NCBI RefSeq assembly: GCF_932526225.1
Contig: NC_064043.1
Coordinates: forward strand, 5,261,501 to 5,325,500
Direction of reading: 5' to 3'
Length of the DNA: 64,000 nucleotides
Source of the DNA: Nematostella vectensis
Lineage: Eukaryota > Cnidaria > Anthozoa > Actiniaria > Edwardsiidae
Positions 10,157-22,609 of the stretch are shown here, one piece after another. A program made the translations under genes and the position numbers. Numbering within the stretch: position 1 is the first letter of the stretch; every line of letters starts with the position of its first letter. The notes beneath the pieces are model-generated. The model was not told where the DNA came from, ran no database searches, and worked only from the letters and a program-made list of their open reading frames with translations.

Positions 10157-13100
10157 TATACTCGGCCAAATTGATTTTAATGCAATGCGTATAATGTAAT
10201 TATATTTACTGAGGCAATTTTGCTTAAATGCACAAGAGATAATCTTTACCAGGAACAAATAATATTAAGAAAGAAAAATTGTTGGAATAGTGTGTCAGTG
10301 CAATAAGTATAAAGTTATGCTTGTATAGGGTGCTAAGATCAGGAGTTATTCAAGAAAATTCAGCAGCCTACACTTGCATGTGTTAATCAAAACATTTCAG
10401 TGAGGTCATTATTAGTGCGGCTAGTGCGCCAGTGCTGAAAAACGCAAGACTAGTTCCAGTACCACACGGTTAAACCAGCCTTGTTGTTTTGAAATGACGG
10501 CGTTCTACCTGCGAACTGTCACATTTTGGCGAATGCTAAGAAAACTAGACCAAACTTAAGGCTATAATTTTCTTTATGACTCCCTCATTATCAAACAAAT
10601 CTGTCATCTTTCGTACAGTATTATTTTAATGCTGTACAGTTAGTCAAAACAGCGACTAAAGTCAGCCTTATCAACCTTTACTTGATCGAATCAACACTAC
10701 CATTGTTTTTGTGTTTTTGCCAGAACATGTGCATTCGCATACGTAATTCAGCACTGTCAGCTAGTGCAGACCCAAAGACGGGGGGCTCAAATGGGAAGGT
10801 CCGACCAAATGAAGACAAATTGCGTACTGCTGCTAGGGCAAGGTACTAGAGAAAATGGTCTGCTAGATGTCTACATGAATTCCCCCTATGCACTACCCTG
10901 TCTATAGGCCTGTAATAATATTAAGTATGGATATAGAAATTGACCCAGGTAGGCTTATCAAACAATCTCTGCTACATTCATGAAGAAAAACATTATTACT
11001 CTAAACATGTTTCAAGTAATGAAGGCTGTTTACATGTTTTGTAGAAATGAAAAGTCAATGTAATAGACAAACTAAGAATATATTCATCGAACTCTATATG
11101 CCTTAGAAGGTTATTTGGTTAATAAATTACAGTACCCCCCAAAAAATTAATGTATCTATCATTCAAGCCAAGATTTCAATGTACCAGAATTCCTGAATTC
11201 TCAATCATTGTGTTTTCTAGAATAGTATTTTACAACAATTGTTTTGAAACAATCTCTTAATTACTTTCTTAACATATCTTGGTGTGTAAATACTGTTAGT
11301 AATTGCACTTTCCTGACCCTTAATCATTTGATCAATATGTCATTGTATGGATTTAGTTGTTTTGGCCAATCACATTGTCCCTAAAGTGAGTTTAAGCAAT
11401 TTGTTAACATCCCACTCTTCCACCACTATGACCTTCAAAGTTTTGGCAATATGGAAAATAATACCTTCTTCTCTAGTGAGTGACCTTGAGACAAGGCTTG
11501 TATTGGTTAAATACATAAGCTTTTTGCACTCATGAAGGTGACAGTACCCTGTGTACCCGAGGCTCCAAGCTTCACTTCAAACGGTGACATTCGCAGCTCT
11601 TTGAAGCTGGGAGCCTCTGGTGCCCAGGGTAGGGTTAGAGACATGTACTGCCAGGGCCATGCGCCCCACCTCATTCTAGTTTCAAGTCTGCCAAGCAGCG
11701 TATTTCAACTGTTATTCAGGCGCGAAGCAAGGTTTTTTTTTCCCAAGTACGTGCTTTTTAGATCCCCCACCCTTGAAAAATTATAAATGTTTCAGATTGC
11801 TTCACAGCACTCAATAACCACTGCCTTCTGGACATGCCTCCTAATTGGCTTTACACCAATTGCCAAAAAAACAAAAGGAATAGGTATTCCAAGCTTTCTT
11901 TGTGGAACACCTCCATTTATTTGAGATCACAGGTGAACCAAAACTCCCATAGCTGACGCTATCCTAGGTCTGGAATATAACGCAAGCCTAGGTCTGGAAT
12001 AAAGTATCCCGATTTTTCAAGAAACACCTAAAATTGGGCAGTCATTAATGTGTAACAATCACATAAATAAACAATCTTTCCAAATGAACACATTTATTTC
12101 ACTAAGAATAAACAATTGCTAAAAAGTATTAGTTATTATCTCACCAGCTTTGTACAGAGTTCATTTCCTAATTTAAACTTATTTACAGTGTTCCTAACTC
12201 ATATCAAGCCAAAATGGTTACACTTCAAAATAAATATCATTATACTTAAACAACCACAAAAATATATCATATTGAAAAATGTCAAACGACACGACCAAAA
12301 ATTATACTGTGAGAGATTATAAGGGTGGTTGCTTATATTGCCAGCAAAACTGTGTTTTTGCTTAGCACAGACCGGTTTGTTTGCAGTTTTCTTTGAGATT
12401 GCCTTGTGATTAAGATAAAGTGGTAATTGTTCACTAGTAATAATTCACCTATCATAATTCAGCGTGCTCTAACCTCAGCCCCCCTTCCGCTCCAAAAAAG
12501 ACCTGACAGCCAGAACTTGGGGGAAGCCATCTAACAACATAAATTAGTATGCAAATGTTTTCTTAGGCTCTTGAACCACCCTGCACTCACTGGAGTGTGA
12601 TTCAAGCTACCCTAAGGCATAACAAGCCATCCCTATCCACTTAAGTGGATCCAAATTAAAATGTTAAGAAGAAATGGTAGACAAAACAGATTAGCCCACA
12701 GCTATGTGTTTTAAATATTGAAGCCCCAAACAAATCCAAGAAGAATTCCCCTTTCAAGGAATCCTGGCTCCACCCTTGACATTTTGATTCTTAGAAAATA
12801 GACATGGAGTGAGAGAGATGCAAGGGTTGGCTAAAAAAAATACATATAAGATACAACTGTACAAAAAAAACATCACTTGAATGTTTGGCATTCCTAATGA
12901 TTGCATCATTGCTTATTCATCATCAAATATGACAATCAACTTTGAAGGTAAATCTATCTAATCATGGCAAAAGAAATAATATGGTAGGAATTCCTGAAAA
13001 TAACTTTGGAATAGCCTACTGACAGGCAGTGGACTGTTTTTTTTTAAGTGGAGAAAACAGAATTTTATGGGGCTGTTTCCATCTTAGATGTACAAAATAA

Positions 13101-14104
13101 TGTCCCTCCCTTTTTTGCATGTGTCCATTTATCCAGTTTTCTCCATAGTAAAAGACAGTGCAACACCAGCAAGCAAAGAAATATTTATCACTGAAAAACA
13201 GCAAATATAATTCAAGTGAAATCTTTTAAGTTTCATCTTTGAATCAGCAAAATTATGTGTGTATAGCTACAAAAAGATGCATGATAAAGGACATTTCCAT
13301 TTCCAGCCTGACTTGAAGATTTCAAATTTTTACACAAAACCTGAGGGGTGATGCCCCCTTGACACGAGACCCGAAACCTCTGAATGGGCCTTCTACTCTT
13401 CATTGTCTATACATAATATAAAAAAATAAGATTAATTCAAATTTAATGGGAGTCCCAGAAAGTGAGCTGAGACAAAAGTGCAGTGGAATATACAAAAATA
13501 ACAGAATCATTTTTCACAAGCTTAGTTCAAGTGGTGGTTATTACCCATAAGCCAAATTACAAAAAAAGGATCACCATCTTACAGTATTATTGCTAAGGTT
13601 TCAGATACCATGCTCATGAGTACCAACAGTGATACTAATACTTAACAGTTTTAGACAACATGTTTAAAATTTAAATATTAGAAGGCTCATGGTTAATATA
13701 CTTGCAAGTGAACTTAGCCTTGGAGATTATAAAACAATATTTAAATTACTGTGATGACATTTTTACATAGTGATGAAATTGTACTTATTTACACTAAATT
13801 TTGCTAGAAGAATAAATGCTCATTAGATATCCTGTTTTACAGCAGACAGGGACTACATGAACTATTTCTAAAAATCTAGACAAGAATTCAAAAAGTCATT
13901 TGTATCCCTTTTAGTTCTGCTGCGAGTGCAAATCTTCTACTGGAATTTGATTCTTGATCTGTTTCAACAAACTCTACACGTAGCAGAGAGTCCCTTGTAA
14001 GCAGCAACGGTTGGCACCTAACACTACCAGTGGGGATACAGGGTGCTCCAAGGGTAGAGGGAGGGGAGAAACAGGCTATGGAAAACTGGATATTGAGAGG
14101 AATG
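10157..14104. other. Non-coding: RAB9 3' side and UBL3 downstream region
   Basis: AT-rich sequence with no convincing coding segment on either strand. The left part should be RAB9 3'UTR and the right part UBL3 3'UTR (convergent genes). Short open frames here lack homology blocks, splice logic or composition bias. Confidence 0.55.
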
Positions 14105-14200
14105 ATACAGAGACAACTAGGGGGTAAAGCCACCCGGTCATTTCCTTATCATTTTGAAAAAAAAGGGGGAGGGGCGCCCCTCAACCCCACCCCTGCTGGC
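14105..14200 (+). repeat. Dispersed G/C-tract repeat, copy 2
   Basis: Carries ggtcatttccttatcattttgaaaa, a G-rich run and cccctcaaccccacccctgc, matching the family at 59380-59515 and, inverted, at 8815-8935. It sits just downstream of UBL3 and may be within its 3'UTR. Confidence 0.7.
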
Positions 14201-14414
14201 ACTGCCGCACACTTTAAGTTTTATACACAGTTGGCACCCTTTGAAATATCCTTGGTCCACCTCCAAATACTATCCTGAGCTAGTTGTTGATTGTTGCTGT
14301 GGTTAATACTTGATATTAGCTAAACGATATCACCCAGTTTTGGCAGTGGGCCATGAAATTTGCATGTATAAATGCTGTCTTTTAAATCGGGATATCAATT
14401 AAAAGAGGTTTTTT

Positions 14415-17400
14415 TTAAAGGATTGTACAGCAGCAGCTTCTCTCGTCTGTTTTTTCTCGATTTCTCAATCCTGGAAAAGAAAAAAGGCGAAAACATCAGA
14501 TGTGATCTCATCTTTAAAGTCTGTCAGTTGCTATTACTGATGGATAACAATAAAAAAAGGACAAGGGCTTTTAAATATCTGGTTCTTTTGTTTAAATAAC
14601 AGGTGCTTTTGTTATCATGGCAACAAACTTGAAAGCTTTATAATACAACCATGCCAATGTAATTTCTGTTTCTAGTTTTTTGTAAAACATAGCATTTAAC
14701 TAGGATGACAATATAGTGACCGAGAGATGCTCTTAAGGAATTTAGCCTCTTGAACTTGGATACAGTGAAACCTGGAGTTTATGATACTGGATTTTACGAT
14801 AATTTCGGTTTTACGATGACGTTCCTTTCTCCAGGTGGAAATACAGTGAAATGTGTGAGAAATTACCCCGACCTAACGATATTGGATACAATGATATTCT
14901 CGATTTTACGATACAAATCTTTTCCCCCAAGTGTAATTATGACCTAGATACAACGATATTACTGATTCTGTCTATCAACAAAGAAAGAAAAACTAAAGAC
15001 ACCACACACGTGCAGCACAGTTAATCGATTTTCTTGACTTGACAGATCTTGTTAAATGCAGACTACAGTTTACAGAGAGTAACTGTACAGAGTACAGTTA
15101 CAATATTATTATTTTGTAAAAGTTGATAACTAACCCGACCTCGCTACAACGATATTTTCAATAGATTTTCCTAGATATGGTAAAATTGAGGACCTCTTTC
15201 TAACAATACCTCAATTTTACAATACATTTTCTTTCTCCCGAGGCACATCGTAAATACAGGTTCCACTGTATCAGGTTCCCACTGCACACATTAGTAAAAC
15301 AACTATTGCAGTTTACCTTGGGATGCTGGTTCTGGTAGATTTTCTCTTGCAACTAGATGCATAACAGTTCTTTTCCCCAATGGAAGGTGTAAAGCTGGCA
15401 AAAAAAATCAATTCAATGCAACATTTAAACATCAGTAAATCGAGATTATTTGTTATATATTTTACTTCTGTTAGGACCTAAAATTTTGATCATCCATATA
15501 TATAGTATGTACAGTCCTTTTCAAAAGCACTGCCACAGCCTCTATTTACACAGGGGTTTCATTAGGCCCCGGCGGCCGGCAGAACCACCAGCTATTTTCA
15601 ACTGAGCGCTGGCTACTTTTTTTAAGGTTTGTTAAAGTTTAAGTTGAACTAATAAAACGAAATAACTTCCACGCCCTTTCACCCACTTCACCGCCTACCC
15701 TGAAACTTAATGAAACCCCTGTTAGATATATAAGGCCAAAAAATACCACATTGACTGAGAAAGAGTTAATTTTTTTTGGGGGGGAGGGGGGAGGATTTTA
15801 TGGTTTGTAAGTGGTTAAAAAATGCAACAAAACAGCAATGTGAAAGGTCATCTCTTAAAATTTTCATCCCTAAAATAATCCTTGGAAGGCCTAAAAAAAT
15901 AACAGACCACCGATTATTTGGTAGTCGCCTCTACCATTAGAATATAGGGAGTATGCCCCAGAGGCCTTACTGTATTTAGCTACCAAACAATTATACAAAG
16001 ACTTAAAGAAAACCTAAAGGGAAACAACAAACACAGAATGGTGCTATAACAAAAAAGGATGTACCACTTGCAATGCCGCCAACATCTGGACCATAAGGTC
16101 TATGCGGCAATTTTGGTCTCACTTTGTTATTTTTCTTATTGTTTTTTATAGGCAAAAGGAGGGTAATTCAAAATGAAAATTGAGTATTTCTGAAAGCACA
16201 AGTTTGGCTATCATTTCATTGTTGGACAAACAATAGAAAAAAAATCCTGTAAGCACCTGTTCAATGCATGTTACTTGGTAGCCATGCTTTTCGAAAACTG
16301 TCACTATTACTCGGTTCTCGTCAAACCTACCTCCTAATGTTACATTTCCATGAAGAAACCGCCCTTGATATATTAACTTGAGTATATTATGGGAGCTCAC
16401 AGTCTCTTCTTTCCAATCTATCAATCAAGCAGAATTTAATCAAAACATTACTCAGAGGTTTGTGGCTAAATTATTTAACTGTTTTTTCCCTGACATCTCA
16501 GAACAACACATTCTCTCTTCTAAGCATCAAGAAAATAATAATTAGGTCTCTGCAATCATAACATAGCAATACCTTCAGGCCAATGTTCAAACACTTGTTG
16601 GGTTATGTAATAAGCAGTATCACTTGGTGAAAACACAAATTCATGAGTTTTGCCAGAGACAAGGATTAACCGCAGGCATATCTGAACAAAAAAAAAAAAA
16701 AAAAACAGAATATAACCATACTGAGACATACATAAATTGTCCTAGAGGATACTCATAATGAAATAATAAAGGATATAAAATTTTGGAAATCTTATCATGA
16801 TAAATAGAACACGGATGGGGCGTTTTGTGTATATGGTACCTAAATGTGAAATACAACCTGTCAAGTAAAGAGTTAGTATCGTAGCTGTCAACCGCTTAAG
16901 GAAAAATCTGGAGAAAATACAGTGAATGGATCAGAAGTACCAAGATAGCTAATGCGGGAGAATACAGTAAATGTATGGATAGGAGAGACTCCCACCTAAT
17001 GCGGAAGAGTTGACAACTAGTATACAACACAAATGCACTTTCTTTAGTGCACAGCCGGAGGGGGGGGGGGGGAACTATTTATCAAAGCACTATTTGTCAA
17101 ATATAATAGTGGGGTAGTGTTTTAGAGTAACATGTAGCATTAGAGTTCAATTTGAGCTGGCTTGAAAAACAAGACAATGAGATTAAGTGGGCATATCCTC
17201 TCTCATTTACACACATACAATCCTCCCATACAGCAAATCATGTAAAATTCCATAATAAATAATGAATCCACACATGCATTATAGAAGTCTGGAATATAAT
17301 AGTATGAAGGTAGTGACTACAATGTATTTATAAGGGTCCATTTTTTATCTAATCTTATTCAGGGTAGAGCCGTCTAACTAAGGATGCGATACTGGAAAAG

Positions 17401-18548
17401 ATATGAGTTGTTTACACTGCATAACCAATCTTTTGTAAAGCTATAGACAACTAAAAAAATGTCTAAAAATTGTTTTTTAACAAAAAACAAAAATGCTTAC
17501 AAGAAATTCGAAAAAAACCTTTCGTTATCCTAATACTCATTTGGTGGCATCTGTTCCGACCTGCAATAATTGCGCTGTTGTTTTTCTACCATATGGTTTG
17601 TTTCTGTCTGGTGTTAGTATCTAGATAGAAAGTTGCCATTTGAATCGAATACTGGATCAACTTTCAAGCGAGAAGTTCAAATTCGTTATGGTTGTCAAAT
17701 CAGCTACATCAAATCGAAAAGAATTCCGAAATTTTTATAAATAAATGCATAGAGATCACGAGTAACAATAGAGAGGGAGTAAAAAACCTCTCCGGATATG
17801 GAAACCTGCAAATGGACCGAGCTTTCACACTAAACGGCGAAGCGATCGGGAGCAATAATCGAGCATTTCGCTAGCAAAAACAGAACCAAGAAAAACCTTT
17901 AAAAATATATATAATTTGAAATGAGTTAAAAAATACCGGGGCCAAAACAATTGGACTCGAAAACAAAAAGAGTATTTCGTGAAATCATGGCAACGGGTAT
18001 TATAGAAACGGCAATATAAACATATTGAGAAAAATTTTTTGAAAATAAATCAAACTTTGGAGTCCAATCGAGATGAAATTGTTTGCTCTTGTGAAGAAAG
18101 ACCACAAAAATAAAACATAAATATACGTGAGACGGGGTTTGTGATGCGTCATGGGCAACATTTCAAATGAATAAGTACTTCGGACTCTAATTTCGCCCGA
18201 TCATGCTTTTCGGAAACACACAAAAACAGTAATAATATATAAAAGTTAGGTATTTGTCAAATACTTGTACTTCTTGTGCTTTAGTCGAGAGGATTTTGAT
18301 CTTAAAACATTTATCCTGTCTGTGAAGGGCAAGCATCCATCGATGCCAAAATATCAAATTCTCGGCATCGGGATGCACAAAGAAAACTCTTGATTCCCAT
18401 ACAAGGGAGTTCTCCCATCAGAGTAGATACTGAACTATTTATACATGGAGCTACAACGGTTAAATCTAGCCTTGATAGCCTTCCCAAAAAATACAGAACT
18501 AACCTTGTCCTCCGGAATACATTTAGTTCGCTGTGTAGCTGTTGTCAT
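14415..18548 (-). CDS. UBL3: UBL3, membrane-anchored ubiquitin-like protein
   Basis: Prenylated ubiquitin-fold protein (MUB type) that acts at the plasma membrane and in sorting to small extracellular vesicles. Five exons: 18548-18504, 16681-16573, 16417-16331, 15394-15317, 14470-14415; 375 nt, 124 aa, all GT-AG and in phase. Exon 1 encodes MTTATQRTKCIPEDK, aligning with the short N-terminus before the LRLILVSGKT block. Later blocks are VFEHWPEDW, NILKLIYQGRFLHGNVTLGA, LPLGKRTVMHLVARENLPEP and RNREKTDE. The protein ends in CCC-TIL, so the last four residues CTIL form a CAAX box preceded by two more cysteines, where vertebrates have CCVIL. Exon 1 was placed by donor quality, phase and the matching xIPEDKI pattern. 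Confidence 0.92.
14763..15268. mobile_element. pogo/Tigger-like MITE in the last UBL3 intron
   Basis: A 506-bp element with terminal inverted repeats cagtgaaacctggagtttat (left) and, on the complement of the right end, cagtggaacctgtatttacg, flanked by TA on both sides. The interior repeats tttacgata/aacgatatt motifs. TA target duplications and the CAGTGRAACCT terminus fit the pogo/Tigger branch of Tc1/mariner. There is no transposase, so it is non-autonomous. Confidence 0.8.
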
Positions 18549-20792
18549 TTCAGCGAGCGAACCCGATTTCCCGCTCGAGTTTAGCGAGGAAACAAACAAA
18601 ATATTCAAGCAGCTGTAGTGTTAAAGGTGTACATAGAGACCTCTTTAAACATTCAAGATGCGATCCCTTCGAAGTTTCGACCCATGAAGACGGTTTCTGT
18701 GTATTTGTTTGGCCTGTAAAACCTCCGAAGAAATCCTAGAGAGTTCAGCCCTTTCCTCGACGCTGCCAAAGCATGCTGGGAAACTAGGTGACGTCAAACA
18801 TCCATATGCAAATGAAGCAAATGGTGAAAAAACAAGTGAAAACTGAGCGGAAGCCAAAAAGGTTTTTATAACAACAATATCGAGTCCATCATGGGCAACA
18901 ATATAAACTTGGTTTTAAAAAGCGCGCATTTACTTTTCTTTATTTATGACCAGAAAGCCGGACATAACAAATGCTGTTTTTTTTTTAATATTATTATGTA
19001 CTATTATTTGAACATGTCGCTCGAGGGAGATTTCGCAAACCTAGCGCATCCTGGCCCCACAAGTGGGTTTTAATGAAAGAAGCTGCCGCAGGTGATTAGG
19101 AAAAGAAAACTTAACGGTAGTTAATTTTTGTAGGCCAATTTTTCAATGCTACATCATAACAACCTCGTTTCCAGGGTCTTCTAGGTAATTTTCAATATGG
19201 CGTCTGGCTAACCGCCATATTGAAAAATTACCCAGAAGACCCTGAGAAAGTGGTTGAAGATCATAATCGACAGATTGATATCCAAATAAGAAGAAACAGA
19301 AAAGAGGGATTTACGGGGCAAGGGGTTCAGGGGGAGGCCTTGCATTGCCGGTGCGCAATGCTTTCGAGGAAGGATTTCTAGCCATCTTTTTTTTTTCAAA
19401 TTATCGAGAACGACTGGGTATGAGTCTGCCATTGGGATGGAGTGGGGAACATTTTGAGTCAGCAATCTGATCCCCAGAGGCTAGGGTCGTTTGGCCAGCG
19501 GGGAAATCGAGCCATAGACACTGTTGTAGTCCAAGCATAGGTATGGCTAGATGGCACGAGTATGCATTGGGATATACAGCACACACACAGGAGAAAAAAC
19601 CTTCGCATTACTCTTCATTAGTACTCCTCAGGTCTTGGTTGAGCGGAAAAAGGCAATAATTCCAGAAAGCGTAATTCCACAAAAAACCCCAAATTCAATC
19701 CCTGTGTAACGGCCATTTCCACGGCTGCTTGTTTACACACCCATCAGGCAGCACCTCTAAACAACGGGCATTCTAAGGGTGCCTGTTTCCCGCACTTTAG
19801 GCAAGCACCTCTATTTGACGGGCATTTCTCCAGGTGTTTGTTACAAACACTTTCGACGAGCACATGTATACAAAAGACATTTTTTAACGGTTTGTTGATT
19901 TATATGTGTTTATCCATGATTCCACACGAATGGCGAGGCATGTATCCCTATCTAAAAATAAAGAGGGTCAGTTGCATAAAGATTTCAAAAATACCAAACA
20001 TAAAACACATGTTAAAAAAGCTATAAATCTTTACTTGCAACACGAACACATAAAAATACTAACTACTAAATACTAAAGTTACATGTCTCCATTTCTTATT
20101 TTTTCTTTTGAAATTATTCATTATCGACTTTGTACATAATTCTCGGAATTTCTATTTAAAAGTCCATATATTTTCTCTTAAATCATTAAGCGTAAGCATG
20201 ATGGCAATTCTACCAGAAATTCTAAATTGTATTTTTAAGATTTTTAAGATCTTTGAAAATTCCTGTCTGGGAAGGGGCGAATTGCCGTAAATGATGTAAA
20301 TTAGGTTGAAAATCTCACCCCCCCCCCCCCCCCTTGTCTTCTCGAAAACATTTCTCACAAAACGTCACACCAGAGATTATGGTGTTTTCGATACGAAGTA
20401 CCCCTCGGCCCCAAGCCCACGCGGCCGGCCAGGTGGAAACTTCCAATTTAGATACTTTGGAGCCGGCTTGTGTGAAACTATTAAAATGGAGCCGTTTGTG
20501 TTGCAGGGTGAATTAGATTTTACAGTTTTTTGCTACTAAAATGTACATCAAATTTCAAATGATTTTTGTGGCACTAGAAGAGTCACAGCTTGTCACACAA
20601 GTAGAATCCAGAGTTCATTACATATAACCCTTACACAACCTTGGGGCACTCATGGAAAATATTCCTGGTTTGTCTACGCTAGACGCAATTCGAATCGAAG
20701 CGTCAATACTACTATAAACACAATAGGTGACGCGAACATTGCCGCCTAAACGGGTGCTGCTATTGGTTTATTGCATCAGTCACGGAGTTTAA
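18549..20792. other. Intergenic region upstream of UBL3
   Basis: No gene recognised. It should include the UBL3 promoter. It contains the foldback at 19171-19243 and degenerate units around 19730-19870 sharing acgggcattt and gcacctct, suggesting an old tandem repeat of roughly 60 bp. A C run lies at 20320-20334. Confidence 0.5.
19171..19243. mobile_element. Short foldback (inverted repeat) element
   Basis: Left arm from 19171 (cagggtcttctaggtaattt, ending caatatggcg) and right arm to 19243 (cgccatattg, ending agaagaccctg) are near-perfect reverse complements around a 10-bp loop. It resembles the ends of a MITE, but I cannot see a clear target duplication. Confidence 0.65.
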
Positions 20793-20814
20793 GTGACCTG
20801 CTCCAGGAATCTGG

Positions 20815-21390
20815 TTTGCCCCGGGATCAATCTGGTTTACTCCGGCATTAATCTGGTTTACTCCGGGATCAGGTTTACCCGGGATCAATCCAATTTACTC
20901 CGGGATCAATCTGGTTTACTCCGGGATCAATCCGATTTACTCCGGGATCAATCTGGTTTACCCCGGGATCAATCCGATTTACTCCGGGATCAATCTGGTT
21001 TACCCTGGGATCAATCCGATTTACTCCGGGATCAATCTGGTTTACTCCGGGATCATTCCGATTTACTCCGGGATCAATCCGATTTACTCCGGGATCAATC
21101 CGATTTACTCCGGGATCAATCCGATTTACTCCGGGATCAATCCGATTTACTCCGGGATCAATCCGATTTACCCTGGGATCAATCTGGTTTACCCCGGGAT
21201 CAATCTGGTTTACTCCAGGATCAATCTGGTTTACCCCGGGATCAATCTGGTTTACCCCGGGATCAATCTGGTTTACTCCGGGATCAATCTGGTTTACCCC
21301 GGGATAAATCTGGTTTACTCCGGGATCAATCTGGTTTACTCCGGGATCAATCTGGTTTACTCCGGGATCAATCTGGTTTACTCCGGGAGC
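20815..21390. repeat. 21-bp minisatellite, about 27 copies
   Basis: Unit ctccgggatcaatctggttta (21 bp) and a variant with ccgattta alternate through the array. Because 21 is divisible by 3, a plus-strand frame stays open and would read RDQSGLL/RDQSDLL heptads for about 200 residues, but there is no supporting start context, flanking exon or domain. Confidence 0.92.
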
Positions 21391-21398
21391 TCTGTTGA

Positions 21399-22609
21399 TC
21401 GCCGTAGAGACTTCTGTTTCTGGCGAATCTCTTCAAGGATGTGTTTGGTGGAACCCTCTCTTCTCAAGAAGCGAGACTACGAAAAAAAAAACAAAGATTA
21501 GCAAGCCATTGAGAAACTATCATTCACATAACATAAAATTAGGTGACAACAGTGTTCACTACGAAACTCGGCGCGTAAGGCGGTGTGCATTTGTTTTGGT
21601 TATCTGGTCATTTGTTTTGGTTACTTGCAGTGGACTTATTTGGAGCGCAATTTGCGCAGATTTCTTTCCCTTCTCTTTTTTACATTTGAATACATTGAAT
21701 ACTGATAGATTGACCTGTTTAATTTTTTTTATCGTTTATTTCAAAAGATAATTACATAAGTCTCTACATGCTCGAATATTCAGCACTATTCTTTCTCGGC
21801 TACAGAAATCACGAAAGCTGCCGCAAAGCAGGTATCCGATATACGGATTCTTTCACGTCAAGAGTGATTCTAACAATCTCTCTACGCGAAGGTCATAAGT
21901 GGAATGGCAATGATCCTGTCAAAGACAGGAAGGAAGCTAAAACCGCTTCTTCAGCTTATGTCAAAACACACTCAACAAGACGTAGCGGATCATTTCGCAC
22001 TCACGAAGTCCTTTTAAGGTTCCCCTTACCAATACACGATTCATAAACAAACTTTTGTGCGTCATTTGTTTTGTCTGGTGCGTTTTAAGTAATCCATGGA
22101 ATGAACTTAATATGAGGTACGGATTTTATTACAAATACACAATTAGTAAACGAACTTTTTTGTGTTTCTGTTTCGACTAGTGTTGTGAACTGGCGATGTG
22201 CTCGTGAGCCTCATCCAGGGGAGCGCAGTGAAAAAGAGTTCATAATTGACATCATAAATGTGTCAAAACAGGCATCAAACTTGATTGATTATTACGGATA
22301 TTAACAAAACTAATCACGCAAGAATATAAAATTACTTGCAGGAAAAAAAACACACAAAAACGCAGCGGTGACATCAATTACAGCAAAAAAAAAAAAAAAA
22401 ATAGCAACAAAAAAACAGCAGGCCCCAAAAATAACATTAGCGGCACGTGAAAACAGAGCAAAACAGCAATAAAGTAAATAAAAATAGCAACAACAACAAC
22501 AAAATCTACACTAACAACAAAAGTAACATCGGCAGCGGCAACAGCAACAACTACAGAAGCAGATACAACAACTTTTTGACGAAAAAAAAAAACCGGTAAG
22601 TTATATTAC
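21399..22609. other. Intergenic region downstream of ARAP
   Basis: No gene recognised. Includes an A-rich, aac-triplet-rich stretch (22380-22580) and probably the 3'UTR of the minus-strand ARAP gene; a tttatt (AATAAA on the minus strand) occurs near 22125. Confidence 0.5.

Noticed and set aside
18645-18857. Minus-strand frame upstream of UBL3 as a possible first exon
   Set aside because: The 45-bp exon at 18504-18548 gives a better donor, correct phase and an N-terminus matching UBL3.
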